Notes: a model not told the origin generated them from the letters alone. A DNA stretch of 64,000 nt from an uncultured Bacilli bacterium (GCA_910588195.1 CAJUPN010000001.1:277915-341914), one strand, 5' to 3'; numbered from the stretch's first letter, positions 34,921 to 44,584 are shown. Program-made: numbers and translations.

Positions 34921-35916
34921 ATGAAGAAATATTTTATTAAAGATGATGGAACGATAAAGCTTACTAATATGCTAGTTTTAATTGGAATTCTTTTTTTTAT
35001 CGTGATGACTTTTGTCTATCTTAAATTTTTTAAAGTTAGCTTGGAAGAACCAAATGAAACTTATAAACAAACAGAAAAAACATCAAGTATAAATATGTGT
35101 AACGATTGTGATTTTTATTTTACTTTGGATTCTTTAGAATTTAATGTCTACAGTGAATATAGGATTGATAAATATTTAGAGATAAAAAATATGTCACTTA
35201 ATAATATTAAATTTGAAGTAGAAGATAAAAGTTTATTTACCATAGAAAATAAAGGCACTGATTTAAATATCGTTACTAAAAACAAAGTTGGAAAAACTAA
35301 GTTGGTAGCAACTTATGATAAAATAAGAAAAGAGATAGAAGTTAATATTGTTGCTAATGAAATAAAAGATATTAGTTTAAGTGAAAATCCTTATTATATA
35401 TATAATGGTAAAAGTAATAATGTTGAGATTATAACTGATCCGATTGGCATTGATTTGAGTTCTATTGACTTAAGTGTATTAGATCCAAATATTGCGAAGT
35501 TTGAAAATGGATCTTTAGTTGGATTGAGTGAGGGAATTACAAAGTTAAGGTTACTTTATAATGGTGTTGAAAAGTTCCAAGATTTATATGTTTATAATGA
35601 CTTAATTCATGTTGAAGTAATGGATAAAAATAAAGAATTAAAAGATTTATATAAAATTGGTTTGAAAGACTTTAAAAACGATGCTTATGATATAATTGTA
35701 AGTCTTGATGATAATTTTAATAAAGGATATAGTCTTAATGATTTGGTTATTACTCATGAAGATAATGGAGTTGAAGTAACAGTTACTTATGATGGTAAAT
35801 ATAGTTTAGATAAATTAAGTTATAAGTATCGAATAACTATTAATGGTACTGAAGGATCATCACTAATTAAATTTGCTTTAGGTAATTCTACTAGGTTATT
35901 AGAAGTAGGTGAGTAA
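34921..35916 (+). CDS. Membrane-anchored protein with Ig-like strands
   Basis: 331 residues from ATG 34921. N-terminal membrane segment (about 16-38) with cytoplasmic KDDGT start; the rest is extracytoplasmic. Residues ~90-150 and ~155-220 look like two bacterial Ig-like (BIG2-type) units (NKVGKTKLVATYDKIRKEIEVNIV; ENGSLVGLSEGITKLRLLYNGVEKFQDLYVYN), similar to the repeats of the 49629 protein. A CNDC pair lies just outside the membrane. Function unknown; the next gene starts directly after its stop. Confidence 0.72.
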   Translation: MKKYFIKDDGTIKLTNMLVLIGILFFIVMTFVYLKFFKVSLEEPNETYKQTEKTSSINMCNDCDFYFTLDSLEFNVYSEYRIDKYLEIKNMSLNNIKFEVEDKSLFTIENKGTDLNIVTKNKVGKTKLVATYDKIRKEIEVNIVANEIKDISLSENPYYIYNGKSNNVEIITDPIGIDLSSIDLSVLDPNIAKFENGSLVGLSEGITKLRLLYNGVEKFQDLYVYNDLIHVEVMDKNKELKDLYKIGLKDFKNDAYDIIVSLDDNFNKGYSLNDLVITHEDNGVEVTVTYDGKYSLDKLSYKYRITINGTEGSSLIKFALGNSTRLLEVGE

Positions 35917-36231
35917 ATGGCAATATGTGTTAACTGTGGAAGAGAAATAAAAATAATATCACGAAATTGTCCTTATTGTAATACACCAATTAGCATGGCT
36001 AGTGTGACAAATAAGAAAAGTATAAAAAGTATGAAAAATGATTATGATTGTAAAAGCAATAATCTCTTTTTGTTGAGTGTTTTTATTCCTTTATTTGGTT
36101 TAGTAATTAGTTATATAAAAAGAGAAGAAGAACCTTTAAAGTCCAAAAGTGCTTTTAGTGGTTTTTTAGTTGGAACATTAATTTATTTGGCTTTTATAAC
36201 ATTTATTTTATTAATTAAAGTGTTTAAGTAA
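35917..36231 (+). CDS. Zinc-ribbon membrane protein
   Basis: 104 residues. An N-terminal zinc ribbon with two CxxC pairs (CVNCG, CPYC) is followed by a basic linker and two membrane segments (about 48-65 and 82-102). Zinc-ribbon membrane proteins of this build are common in Firmicutes but rarely characterised. The start codon is immediately adjacent to the preceding stop, so the two are translationally coupled. Confidence 0.8.
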   Translation: MAICVNCGREIKIISRNCPYCNTPISMASVTNKKSIKSMKNDYDCKSNNLFLLSVFIPLFGLVISYIKREEEPLKSKSAFSGFLVGTLIYLAFITFILLIKVFK

Positions 36232-36281
36232 TTTTTTGTTTATAAATTTAAATTAAATTTTGAGACTAGATAAAATAACGT

Positions 36282-36310
36282 TTGACTTAAAAGGAATACT
36301 TAGATATAAT
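36282..36310 (+). promoter_or_regulatory. Promoter of the alarmone synthetase gene
   Basis: TTGACT (36282-36287), 17-bp spacer, TATAAT (36305-36310). It excludes start codons upstream of about 36317. Confidence 0.85.
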
Positions 36311-36337
36311 TGCAGAATGAAAAAAGGGGATGCTTCT

Positions 36338-36949
36338 ATGAATGATATGGAAGAAATAATGGAAAAGTACCACTATGGCAAGCAAATGCTTGAAACAGAA
36401 ATTGATATATTAATAAAAGAATTCTCTTTTAATCATGGATATAATCCTGTTGAACATATAAAATCGAGAATTAAGTCAAAAAAGAGTATAATTGAAAAGA
36501 TGACACGTAAGAATTTGGAAATAAATACGACTAATATGGTTAATCATTTAGATGATATTATAGGTTTAAGAATAGTTTGTTCTTTTATTCCTGATGTTTA
36601 TGATATAGTTTCGACGATTACTCAATCACGCAATATTATAATCAAGGAAAGAAAAGATTATATTACTAATCCGAAATCTTCAGGGTATTCAAGTTATCAT
36701 TTAATCGTGTTTGTACCAATTTATTTAAAAGGGAAAATTGAATATGTGCCTGCAGAGATTCAAATACGTACTGTGGCAATGGATTTCTGGGCTAGTTTAG
36801 ATCATAAAATTCAATATAAATTTGATGGTGATAATATTCCTGCTGAAGTAGAGGAAGAGCTATATAGATATTCAAGAGCTATTAATGAACTTGATACTAG
36901 AATGATGAATTTAAATGAACTTATGAAAAAATATAAAAAGGAATTTTAA
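36338..36949 (+). CDS. relQ: Small alarmone synthetase (RelQ/YjbM-like)
   Basis: 203 residues from ATG 36338 (AAGGGGA upstream); an in-frame upstream start at 36260 precedes the promoter. Only the (p)ppGpp synthetase domain is present: YNPVEHIKSRIKSKKSI, DDIIGLRIVCSF, RKDYITNPKSSGYSSYH and EIQIRTVAMDFWASLDHKIQYK; no HD hydrolase or TGS domain. It makes (p)ppGpp from GTP/GDP and ATP. Single-gene unit, terminator at 36939-36966. Confidence 0.92.
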   Translation: MNDMEEIMEKYHYGKQMLETEIDILIKEFSFNHGYNPVEHIKSRIKSKKSIIEKMTRKNLEINTTNMVNHLDDIIGLRIVCSFIPDVYDIVSTITQSRNIIIKERKDYITNPKSSGYSSYHLIVFVPIYLKGKIEYVPAEIQIRTVAMDFWASLDHKIQYKFDGDNIPAEVEEELYRYSRAINELDTRMMNLNELMKKYKKEF

Positions 36950-36966
36950 GAAAAAATTCTTTTTTC
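36939..36966 (+). terminator. Terminator after relQ
   Basis: AAGGAATTTT pairs with AAAAATTCTTTT across AAGA, then T run; it overlaps the stop codon. Confidence 0.72.
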
Positions 36967-37021
36967 TTTTGAATTTGGTTTTTTGTAAGTACTTTATGTT
37001 ATAATGAATGTGTGAAGAATT

Positions 37022-38104
37022 ATGAATAATAAAGAAATTGGTAAATTTATAAAAGAATTAAGAATCAAGGCGGGCTTAAGTCAAAAGGAACTTGCAGATA
37101 TGATTTATGTTAGTAGGGAAGCTGTTAGTAAGTGGGAAACTGGGAAAAATATGCCGACTTATGATATTATTTTAATACTTGCTGATCTTTTTAAAGTTTC
37201 TGTAGATGAAATTTTATTAGGAGAAAAAAAGAACAGTAAGACTAATAAAACTGAAATAATAAAAAGTATTTATGACGATAAAATTAGACTTACAAAAATA
37301 TTAATAACAAGTATAATTTTTTTTGCTTTATCTTTCTTTATATATTATTTTTTTAATTCTTACGATTCTGTAAAAGTATATTTAGTTAGATCTTCGGATT
37401 CAGAAATAATACTTAATAATGGTATATTAGTGTTAACAAGTGAAAAAATATATTTTCGATTGGGTAATATTATATATACTGATAAAGATAAAATAACAGG
37501 TGTAGAAGTATATTATGATTGTAATAGTGATAGCCGACTACTTTACTCAACAGATATGATAGATGATGTCTTAGTAATAGATTATCTTGGTTCTGGTGAG
37601 TATTTTGAAGTTGAAAATAAAAATCTTAAACTTAATAATTTATATATGAAGTTAACTTTAGGTGATATAGAAAAAACGGTAAAACTTTCTTTAGAAAATG
37701 ATTACTCTAATAATCATTTATTCTTTAAAAAATCTCAAAGGAATTTTGGTAAAGAAGTTATTACTAAAGAAACATCTTATGAGAACAGAGAATTTATGGA
37801 AAGGTTGAAAACTAAATTTGAAAGAAACGAAGATAATATTTATAGTTATGTAATAAAGGATAAAGGTATAGAGTATAATTATATTTTCTATGAAGGGGAT
37901 TTGAGTAGATTAAACATTGAGTTTAAAGAGAATAATTTGTCATATATGTATAAATTAATGTTAGATGACTCTACTGCTGTATATTATGTATTTGATGGAA
38001 ATGGACAAATTGACGGAGATATATTTAATTTTGATTTAGAAAAAGAACCGACAACGGAACAAGAAAGTAAACTTATAAATTTAATAAAAAAAATAGATAA
38101 ATAA
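37022..38104 (+). CDS. XRE-family regulator with membrane/sensor C-terminus
   Basis: 360 residues. N-terminal helix-turn-helix (about 1-65; SQKELADMIYVSREAVSKWETGKNMP), then one or two membrane segments (about 92-115) and a ~245-residue C-terminal domain that is probably extracytoplasmic. It lies directly upstream of the ABC exporter, so it may sense an external ligand (peptide or antibiotic) and control that cassette. Extended -10 (36997-37005) about 17 bp upstream. The same build is found in the 58170 protein. Confidence 0.8.
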   Translation: MNNKEIGKFIKELRIKAGLSQKELADMIYVSREAVSKWETGKNMPTYDIILILADLFKVSVDEILLGEKKNSKTNKTEIIKSIYDDKIRLTKILITSIIFFALSFFIYYFFNSYDSVKVYLVRSSDSEIILNNGILVLTSEKIYFRLGNIIYTDKDKITGVEVYYDCNSDSRLLYSTDMIDDVLVIDYLGSGEYFEVENKNLKLNNLYMKLTLGDIEKTVKLSLENDYSNNHLFFKKSQRNFGKEVITKETSYENREFMERLKTKFERNEDNIYSYVIKDKGIEYNYIFYEGDLSRLNIEFKENNLSYMYKLMLDDSTAVYYVFDGNGQIDGDIFNFDLEKEPTTEQESKLINLIKKIDK

Positions 38105-38136
38105 GAAAATGCAACCAATAGCTTACATTAAAAATA

Positions 38137-38166
38137 GGAGGGGAGAAATTCTCCCTCCCTTTTTTC
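38137..38166 (+). terminator. Terminator between regulator and ABC operon
   Basis: GGAGGGGAG pairs with CTCCCTCC (one bulge) across AAATT, then TTTTTT. Confidence 0.85.
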
Positions 38167-38213
38167 TTGCTTTTTATGTTATATTGAAGTTGGAAAAAAG
38201 ATTAGGAGCAAAG

Positions 38214-38894
38214 ATGAAAAATATTATTGAATTAAAGAGTATAAAGAAAGAATACATAATGAAAAAAAGAAGTTTGTTAGTCTTAGATGATTTAAGTATA
38301 TCTTTTGAAAAAGGAAAGTTTTATGCAATCATGGGGCATTCAGGAAGTGGAAAATCGACATTGATAAATATTATTGGTCTTTTAGATCAAGTAACAGGTG
38401 GAGAATATTTACTTGATGGAATAGATGTATCAAAGATGAGTGATAATGAGTTAGCAAGAATGAGAAGAGATAGAATAGGATTTATATTTCAAGATTATTT
38501 CTTAGATGAATATTTAAAAGCATATGAAAATGTTATGTATCCAATGTTAATAAATGAGAGTATTAAAAAAAGTGAAATGAAAGAAAGAGCAGAAAAGTTA
38601 CTAACAGAAGTATACTTAGAAGATCGAGTAGAGCATTTTCCAAAAGAGATGAGTGGAGGAGAAAAACAAAGAGTAGCAATAGCACGAGCACTTGCTAATG
38701 ACCCAGTTATAATAATAGCTGATGAGCCAACTGGAAACTTAGATAAAACAAATGAAAAGAAAGTATTTGAGTTATTAAAAGAGTTAAGTAAAAAAGGAAA
38801 ATGTGTGATTGTTGTATCCCATAGTGATGAGGTAAAAAAATATGCAGATAAGTTATATGAACTTGATGATAGAAATATTGTTGAGGTGAAGTAA
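38214..38894 (+). CDS. ABC transporter ATPase (MacB/LolD-like)
   Basis: 226 residues from ATG 38214 (TAGGAG upstream); the upstream in-frame ATG 38109 precedes the terminator and promoter. Walker A GHSGSGKST (41-49), Q-loop FIFQDYFL, signature MSGGEKQR (around 143-150), Walker B IIIADEPTG, H-loop VSHSD. Energises the two downstream permeases. It ends one base before the next start. Confidence 0.92.
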   Translation: MKNIIELKSIKKEYIMKKRSLLVLDDLSISFEKGKFYAIMGHSGSGKSTLINIIGLLDQVTGGEYLLDGIDVSKMSDNELARMRRDRIGFIFQDYFLDEYLKAYENVMYPMLINESIKKSEMKERAEKLLTEVYLEDRVEHFPKEMSGGEKQRVAIARALANDPVIIIADEPTGNLDKTNEKKVFELLKELSKKGKCVIVVSHSDEVKKYADKLYELDDRNIVEVK

Positions 38895-38895
38895 G

Positions 38896-40167
38896 ATGAA
38901 ACAAATGTTACCTCATATAGGGTTTATATTTAAAAGAAATATAAGAGATAAGAAAAATATTTATTATATTATTATGATGTCAGTTTGTTCATTTACACTT
39001 TTGTGTGCTTTTCTGTTCCATCATATGTATAATTACTCTGATGAATGGGATAAAGAAAACAATATATATTTTAGACAATTAATGCTAACTCCAGGGTATG
39101 AAGAAGCTATGAAATTTTTCGAAAATCCAACATATGATTTTCATATGGAAAAACTTTTAGAAATAGAAAATGTAGTAGACGTTCATGAAAGTGATTATGA
39201 TGAAGCTTCTTTAAAAAATGTGATTTTAAATGATGAGATTCATGGAGATATCGTTGGTCTTGGTTATGGTTCTAAAGATATTTTGCCTAAGATTATTTCA
39301 GGTACAGATTTTAATGTTGATGATAAAGATGTCTTAGTTTGTCCAAACAAAATGTATTTATATGGTTATAATTACTTAGATGAAGTAAATAAAAAAGAAA
39401 TAATTGATACAAAAAAGTATATAGGATCAACAATAAAAGGAAGCTATGATATTAAATATTATGATGAGAAAACAGATTCAATAAAAATAAAAGAAACTAA
39501 AAATAGAGAATTTAAAATAGTTGGTGTGTATGATGTTAGGAGTACATCTAATCATATGTCTTATTGTTATGCTCCAGGGGAGCAAGTTGCTGATATAAAG
39601 AAACAAACTATTCTTACTGATGGGAGTCCTTCTTTTGGTTCTTGGAGAATTACAGTTGATGATGCCAGTAATGTAGATTTTATAAAGAAAAAATTAGAAG
39701 ATATGGGATATATTGTTACTGTTGCAATTTTTACAGAATTTTCTACAGAATATACAATTAAGCTAATTTGCAACAGTATATTATTTGTTTCTATAGTTGC
39801 ATTATTGCTTGTATCACTTGCTTATATTAAGAAAAAAATGGTAAATAATCTATATATTATTGGACTAACGAAATCGTTAGGCTATAATTCAAATGATATT
39901 AGAAATTTATATTTATTGGATAATACAACTATATTGGTTATTTCGTATGTAGTTAGTATTATATTATTTATTATAACTTCAATCGTAGTGCATGCTTTCT
40001 TTATGGGTCGAATTGGTGTACTTGGAATTAAGTGGCATCTTACATTATGGCCCTTTATCGTTAGTTTTCTATTAATGTTTATTTTTTCCTCAATTATAAA
40101 TATTTATTATATAAGTAAGCGAATTAGAAAGTCTCTAACGTCAATATTGAATGGTGAAACATTATGA
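38896..40167 (+). CDS. ABC permease, FtsX/MacB-like
   Basis: 423 residues: an N-terminal membrane segment (about 27-48), a large extracytoplasmic domain (~240 residues), and three C-terminal membrane segments (about 290-410) ending in a basic tail, the layout of MacB-type permeases. Its stop overlaps the next start (shared ATGA). Export of a peptide, or antibiotic resistance, is the usual role of such systems. Confidence 0.82.
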   Translation: MKQMLPHIGFIFKRNIRDKKNIYYIIMMSVCSFTLLCAFLFHHMYNYSDEWDKENNIYFRQLMLTPGYEEAMKFFENPTYDFHMEKLLEIENVVDVHESDYDEASLKNVILNDEIHGDIVGLGYGSKDILPKIISGTDFNVDDKDVLVCPNKMYLYGYNYLDEVNKKEIIDTKKYIGSTIKGSYDIKYYDEKTDSIKIKETKNREFKIVGVYDVRSTSNHMSYCYAPGEQVADIKKQTILTDGSPSFGSWRITVDDASNVDFIKKKLEDMGYIVTVAIFTEFSTEYTIKLICNSILFVSIVALLLVSLAYIKKKMVNNLYIIGLTKSLGYNSNDIRNLYLLDNTTILVISYVVSIILFIITSIVVHAFFMGRIGVLGIKWHLTLWPFIVSFLLMFIFSSIINIYYISKRIRKSLTSILNGETL

Positions 40168-41261
40168 TAATAAGAAATTTTTTTAGAAGAACTACTACCA
40201 GAATATATATAGTACTATTGAGCATTATAATTGCAACAGTGAGTGTGTTAAATTCATTAAATGTGTTTTTGGATAATCAAGCTAATAAAATTTATATCAA
40301 CTCTATGAGATTAATAGTTTCAACAGAACAAAATTTATATGATGTTCTTAAAGCAAATGAAAATATAATGAATATAAAAAGAGGCTTTTTATTAGAAAGT
40401 CCAGAGAATTCTATACAATTTGTAGATGAAGATCCGAATTTAGATAAACCTCTTCAATGGGCATCGTTTTCCTATTTGTCACTAACTTCTGTAACAACTT
40501 ATTTAGGAGATAACGACTTGGTTGAAAATGAAATAGAACTTGGTTTTAGTTCTCTTGATTATTATAATTCAACAGTTTTTCTTAATGATTATTTAGGTAA
40601 AACTATTACAGCTGATTATAAAGGAGAAAAATTAAAATTAGTAATTAAGAGAGTATATGATGCAGGTCCTTTTCCAGAAATAAAAATATCTAAGGATATC
40701 TATAATAAATTAGAAAGAAAAGCTACAACATATTTTTATTCTTCTCAAATAAAACATGAAAGATTCGAAGAAGATATAAAGAGTGAATTATTAAAATATA
40801 AAAAAGAAGAAGAAGATAAAATTGTAGTACCACATATATATAGTCAGAGTACTGAAGTAGCTAATTATGACGCATTAGAAAAAATGAATTCTCAAATAAA
40901 ATTATTAAAAAATATCACGTATGTTTTATCTATTATATTTTTGATTATGTTTATTATTATCTCCAAAAATATTTTAGAAGATTTAGAAACAACTATTAGG
41001 TTAGAAAATATGTTAGGGTTTAGTAAAAAGAATATACAGTTTAATCTAATAAAAAGAATATTGAGTATGTATATTTTAACTATAATATTGTCAAATATTT
41101 TATCTATTATAATAGTTTTCGTGCTAAATAATAAATATAGTTTGGGTATGCAGTTATTAAATTTTAAATTTTTAATAATTATATTGATAGTTATATTAAG
41201 TTGTAATTTATTGTTGGTAGGAACAATTAATAATAAATTAAATATTACAAAACATAAATAG
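40164..41261 (+). CDS. Second ABC permease, FtsX/MacB-like
   Basis: 365 residues, same topology as the previous gene (membrane segment about 10-32; extracytoplasmic domain; three membrane segments after about 245). Sequence similarity to it is low, so the transporter is probably a heterodimer. It overlaps the preceding gene by 4 bp. Confidence 0.8.
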   Translation: MIIRNFFRRTTTRIYIVLLSIIIATVSVLNSLNVFLDNQANKIYINSMRLIVSTEQNLYDVLKANENIMNIKRGFLLESPENSIQFVDEDPNLDKPLQWASFSYLSLTSVTTYLGDNDLVENEIELGFSSLDYYNSTVFLNDYLGKTITADYKGEKLKLVIKRVYDAGPFPEIKISKDIYNKLERKATTYFYSSQIKHERFEEDIKSELLKYKKEEEDKIVVPHIYSQSTEVANYDALEKMNSQIKLLKNITYVLSIIFLIMFIIISKNILEDLETTIRLENMLGFSKKNIQFNLIKRILSMYILTIILSNILSIIIVFVLNNKYSLGMQLLNFKFLIIILIVILSCNLLLVGTINNKLNITKHK

Positions 41262-41301
41262 ACGTATTTACATGTTTTGTTAGAAAGGAAATATTAATAT
41301 T

Positions 41302-41733
41302 ATGAACAAGAGAAAAGTTGTTTTGTGTTCTATAACAGTAATGGCAATAAGTATAATTTCATTACATGTTATGAATGTTTTTGCAGCTCAATGGACTAGA
41401 GCAGATGCAACAGTTAACTACGATGGTAGTAAAATGATTGCTTGTAATGTTGATCAAAAATATTTTGTATCTACAACTCCATATTCAATTAGTGAATCTC
41501 AAGGAATATATATGTTAAATAATGTAAAAATACGTATTCCAGATACTAATAATTTTAAAGAAGTTGGCCATTGGTACTTAACTATGAATGAAACTAATCA
41601 TAGATATTTTAGAGATTATTCATTAGAAGGATCGGGATACAATAGTGGATTTCTTCGTTCCATAAATAAAAATGGAACACCAAATAGTACAATCACTGCT
41701 AAATTTGGAATTAATGATCCATGGAATGCATAA
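41302..41733 (+). CDS. Secreted 143-residue protein, candidate ABC cargo
   Basis: A clear signal peptide (MNKRKVVLCSITVMAISI..., cleavage near VFA-AQW at about 29) precedes a ~114-residue mature domain rich in aromatic, Asn and Thr, with one Cys and a conserved-looking HWYLTMNETNHRYFRDYSLEGSGYN core (single residues quoted in part). It lies 40 bp after the second permease with its own ribosome site (AAAGGAAA) and no terminator between, so it belongs to the ABC operon. It is reminiscent of secreted bacteriocin precursors of the lactococcin-972 type but I cannot assign it. Confidence 0.65.
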   Translation: MNKRKVVLCSITVMAISIISLHVMNVFAAQWTRADATVNYDGSKMIACNVDQKYFVSTTPYSISESQGIYMLNNVKIRIPDTNNFKEVGHWYLTMNETNHRYFRDYSLEGSGYNSGFLRSINKNGTPNSTITAKFGINDPWNA

Positions 41734-41919
41734 ATTGATTGCGTAAATTTATAAATGGGGTGGATATAATTCACTCCTTATTTTATTGTGTAGTAAAGAA
41801 AATAAGAATGTTGAAATGTAGAGAATAAGAATTTGCTATTTTTATAACTATTTTGTTTTCGGATACATGCTTAGAAAATTAATTTATAAATTGTCAGTGT
41901 AGTTGATTCTTTATTTATT

Positions 41920-42071
41920 GGTTATAAATAAAAAAGTAATTTTAAAACTAATATAAAGTTAATTGATTGTGTAGGTTTTATAATAGATAATTCGATAAGT
42001 TATGAAGATAATGAAGGTAATCCTAGAATGTTAATGCTACTTTGGATGATATTTTAAAAGTGATACCTTTT
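41920..42071 (+). pseudogene. Remnant of a second spoIVA
   Basis: Bases 41940-42030 match spoIVA 43367-43457 with about seven differences. They still read as codons for KLIDCVGF..DNS..YEDNEGNPR, most differences being silent or conservative. Similarity fades over 42031-42071 (matching 43458-43495). The 20 bases before it (41920-41939) match the spoIVA upstream region at 43054, so about 290 bp of coding sequence has been deleted. The rest of 41734-42242 shows only an A/T-rich hairpin after the 41302 gene. Confidence 0.8.
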
Positions 42072-42171
42072 TAAAATTTAATGTAAGTTATTTATAAAAT
42101 AGAGAAAATATAATATTTCACTTGTTAGTCAATAGGAAATATAAAACTTAGTTATTTTTTAATAAAACTAA

Positions 42172-42225
42172 AAAAGAGCATTTTATTTTTGAGAACTAGT
42201 TATAATTCTCTTCGTATGCTCTTTT
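42172..42225. terminator. Terminator for the minus-strand gene, likely bidirectional
   Basis: AAAAAGAGCA and TGCTCTTTTT arms around a ~34-nt interior that itself contains GAGAA/TTCTC; T-rich on both strands. Confidence 0.7.
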
Positions 42226-42242
42226 TGTTATTGTTTAATAAT

Positions 42243-42890
42243 TCATCTGTGTCTTCCGCTATATCTTCTTTCTTTTTCTTCTTCTAAAACTATATTAAGT
42301 CTTTCACTAGGGCTTAAAGAAGGATTTTCAAGTGCTAAATTAATTAATCTTGCGAATACAGTTTGATATAATGGAAAATTTTTATATTTTTCTTTTATTT
42401 TTATGCCATCAGCTAAATGAACTTTTGGTTTAAAAGAAAATAAGACTTTTTGTCCTGAACTATTGCTCTTCGCATTTAAATCTTCATTAATCATATTTTG
42501 TCCCATCAATTTAAGACCTGGATTATTAGTAGTCATTCCAGCTGCCCACGTAGACATTCCAAGTGCAAAGTTCAAATTATCTTCATCTAGATATTTTTTT
42601 GTATCTTTCTTTTTATCTTTCTTTTTAGATGTAAGGAAGTCATCTTCGAATAGTTCTGAATAAGAATCTAAAAAATTTAAAAAATCTTTTCTTTGAAAAG
42701 TTGTCGCTTTATCAACTATTTCTTGATAATATTGTATAATATCTTTTAATCTTTTAATCTTTTTTTTAATTTCTGCTTTTTTTTCCTTATCTTCTTTAAA
42801 ACTTTTTTCATTTAATTGGCTTATGGTGTTATAGTATTCTTTTTCAATTTGATTTATACCACATAGAATTTCTGTATAATTTTTTGCCAT
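42243..42890 (-). CDS. Unknown charged protein, minus strand beside spoIVA
   Basis: 215 residues from ATG 42890 (AAAGGTG upstream; in-frame GTG at 42899 is within the site). The N-terminal ~80 residues look like a coiled coil rich in Lys and Glu; a Lys-rich low-complexity run (KKKDKKKDTKK) sits near 95, followed by a Gly/Met/Asn segment and a helical C-terminus. No signal or membrane segment. Function unknown. It lies between the spoIVA remnant and the intact spoIVA, in divergent orientation to the latter. Confidence 0.65.
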   Translation of the reverse strand: MAKNYTEILCGINQIEKEYYNTISQLNEKSFKEDKEKKAEIKKKIKRLKDIIQYYQEIVDKATTFQRKDFLNFLDSYSELFEDDFLTSKKKDKKKDTKKYLDEDNLNFALGMSTWAAGMTTNNPGLKLMGQNMINEDLNAKSNSSGQKVLFSFKPKVHLADGIKIKEKYKNFPLYQTVFARLINLALENPSLSPSERLNIVLEEEKERRYSGRHR

Positions 42891-43105
42891 CAACCTCACA
42901 CCTTTCTATATTTTTTATATATTAACTTAATGTTATAAACTAATTGTAACATAAAATAAATATTTTTTAAATTAATTAAAATAAGATGAGTAAGTTCGTG
43001 TCAATCTCTTTATTGACAAGTTTAGACGATAAAGCCAAATTGTCTTCTTTTTCGGTTATAAATAAAAAAAGTATTCATATGATTAATTGAAAGGAAAGTA
43101 AAATT

Positions 43106-44584
43106 ATGGAGATGAAAGAAATAATTGAAAGTATATCTAAAAGAGGAAATGGCTCGATATATCTTGGAGTAGTTGGTGCTTGTCGTACAGGAAAATCAAC
43201 ATTTATAAAAAAAGTTATAGAAAATTTGGTGGTTCCTAATATTGAAGATGAATATGAGAAGAAGAAATGTTTAGATGAGATTCCTCAGTCTTCTAATGGA
43301 AAACAAATAATGACCACGGAACCAAAGTTTGTTCCTTCTAATGGAGCAAATATTAAAATAGATGATTTTACAACTAATATAAAATTAATTGATTGTGTAG
43401 GATTTGTAATAGATAATTCAATAGGTTACGAAGATAATGAAGGTAATCCTAGACTTGTTAATACTCCTTGGTATAGTGAAGCGATTCCTTTTATTGAAGC
43501 TGCTGAAATAGGCACTGAAAAAGTAATAAAGGATCATTCTACTATTGGTATTGTAATTACTTCTGATGGTTCTTTTAATGATTTTAGAAGAAGTGATTAT
43601 CTAGATGCTGAAGATAAAGTTATAAATGAATTAAAGTCTTTGAATAAACCATTTATTGTTATTTTAAATACTATGCATCCAGAAGATGCTACTACAATAA
43701 AGATTAAACAAGAAATAGAAGAAAAATATGAAGTTGAGGTTATAGCAATGGATGTAGAAAATATGGGCAAAAAAGAGATAAATGATATTTTAAGACATGC
43801 TGTAGATGAATTCCCAGTAGTTGATGTAGATGTTTTATTGCCTGAATGGATACATGTACTTTCAAATAAACATGAAATAAAAAGTCATTATTTAAATAAA
43901 ATAAAAGAAAGTGTTGTTAATATTAATAAAATAAAAGATGTTAATAGCATAATTGATTATTATCAAGATAGTCCATATATTAACCGTGCCTATATAAGCA
44001 ATGTTGATATTGGTAGTGGTATTGTTTCTTTAAATTTAGAAAGTGATTCTTCGCTTTATGATGAAACACTTAAGGGTATTTTAGGAGAGTCTGATATTAC
44101 TAAGGCAACAATTCTAAAGATTTTAAGTGATTATCAAGAGTCAAGAGAAGAAACTAGTGGATTACAAGAAGCACTTAAGATGACATATAACACTGGATAT
44201 GGTATTGTTTATCCAGGACTTAAAGATATGAAGCTTGAGAAACCAGAAGTTATTAAACAGGGTAGTAGATATGGTATAAGACTTAATGCAAAAGCTACTA
44301 GTATTCATATGATTAAAGTTGATGTCGAATCAACATTTGAACCTATCATTGGTAGTGAGTTACAGTCTAAAGAATTAATTGATTATATTATGAAAGATTA
44401 TAATGTTGATCCAACTAGTATTTGGAAAAGTGAAATATTTGGTAGAAGTTTAGATAATATTGTCAAAGAAGGGATTCAAGCTAAACTATCTATGATGAAA
44501 GACAATACGAGATATAAATTGTCAAATACTGTAACAAAGATAGTAAATAAGGGAACTGATAAACTGATTGCAATTGTTCTCTAA
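43106..44584 (+). CDS. spoIVA: Stage IV sporulation protein A
   Basis: 492 residues, the family's usual length. ATPase that polymerises around the forespore and forms the basement layer of the spore coat. P-loop GACRTGKST (about 24-32), KQIMTTEPKFVP, a DCVGF switch, and the ISTDG-like TSDGSFNDFRR segment are typical. The C-terminal domain ends with hydrophobic/basic residues. Its presence implies that the organism sporulates or recently did. AAAGGAAAG precedes ATG 43106. Confidence 0.94.
   Translation: MEMKEIIESISKRGNGSIYLGVVGACRTGKSTFIKKVIENLVVPNIEDEYEKKKCLDEIPQSSNGKQIMTTEPKFVPSNGANIKIDDFTTNIKLIDCVGFVIDNSIGYEDNEGNPRLVNTPWYSEAIPFIEAAEIGTEKVIKDHSTIGIVITSDGSFNDFRRSDYLDAEDKVINELKSLNKPFIVILNTMHPEDATTIKIKQEIEEKYEVEVIAMDVENMGKKEINDILRHAVDEFPVVDVDVLLPEWIHVLSNKHEIKSHYLNKIKESVVNINKIKDVNSIIDYYQDSPYINRAYISNVDIGSGIVSLNLESDSSLYDETLKGILGESDITKATILKILSDYQESREETSGLQEALKMTYNTGYGIVYPGLKDMKLEKPEVIKQGSRYGIRLNAKATSIHMIKVDVESTFEPIIGSELQSKELIDYIMKDYNVDPTSIWKSEIFGRSLDNIVKEGIQAKLSMMKDNTRYKLSNTVTKIVNKGTDKLIAIVL

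Noticed and set aside
38109..38213. N-terminal extension of the ABC ATPase
   Set aside because: It would span a terminator and promoter; ATG 38214 with TAGGAG fits the family start.
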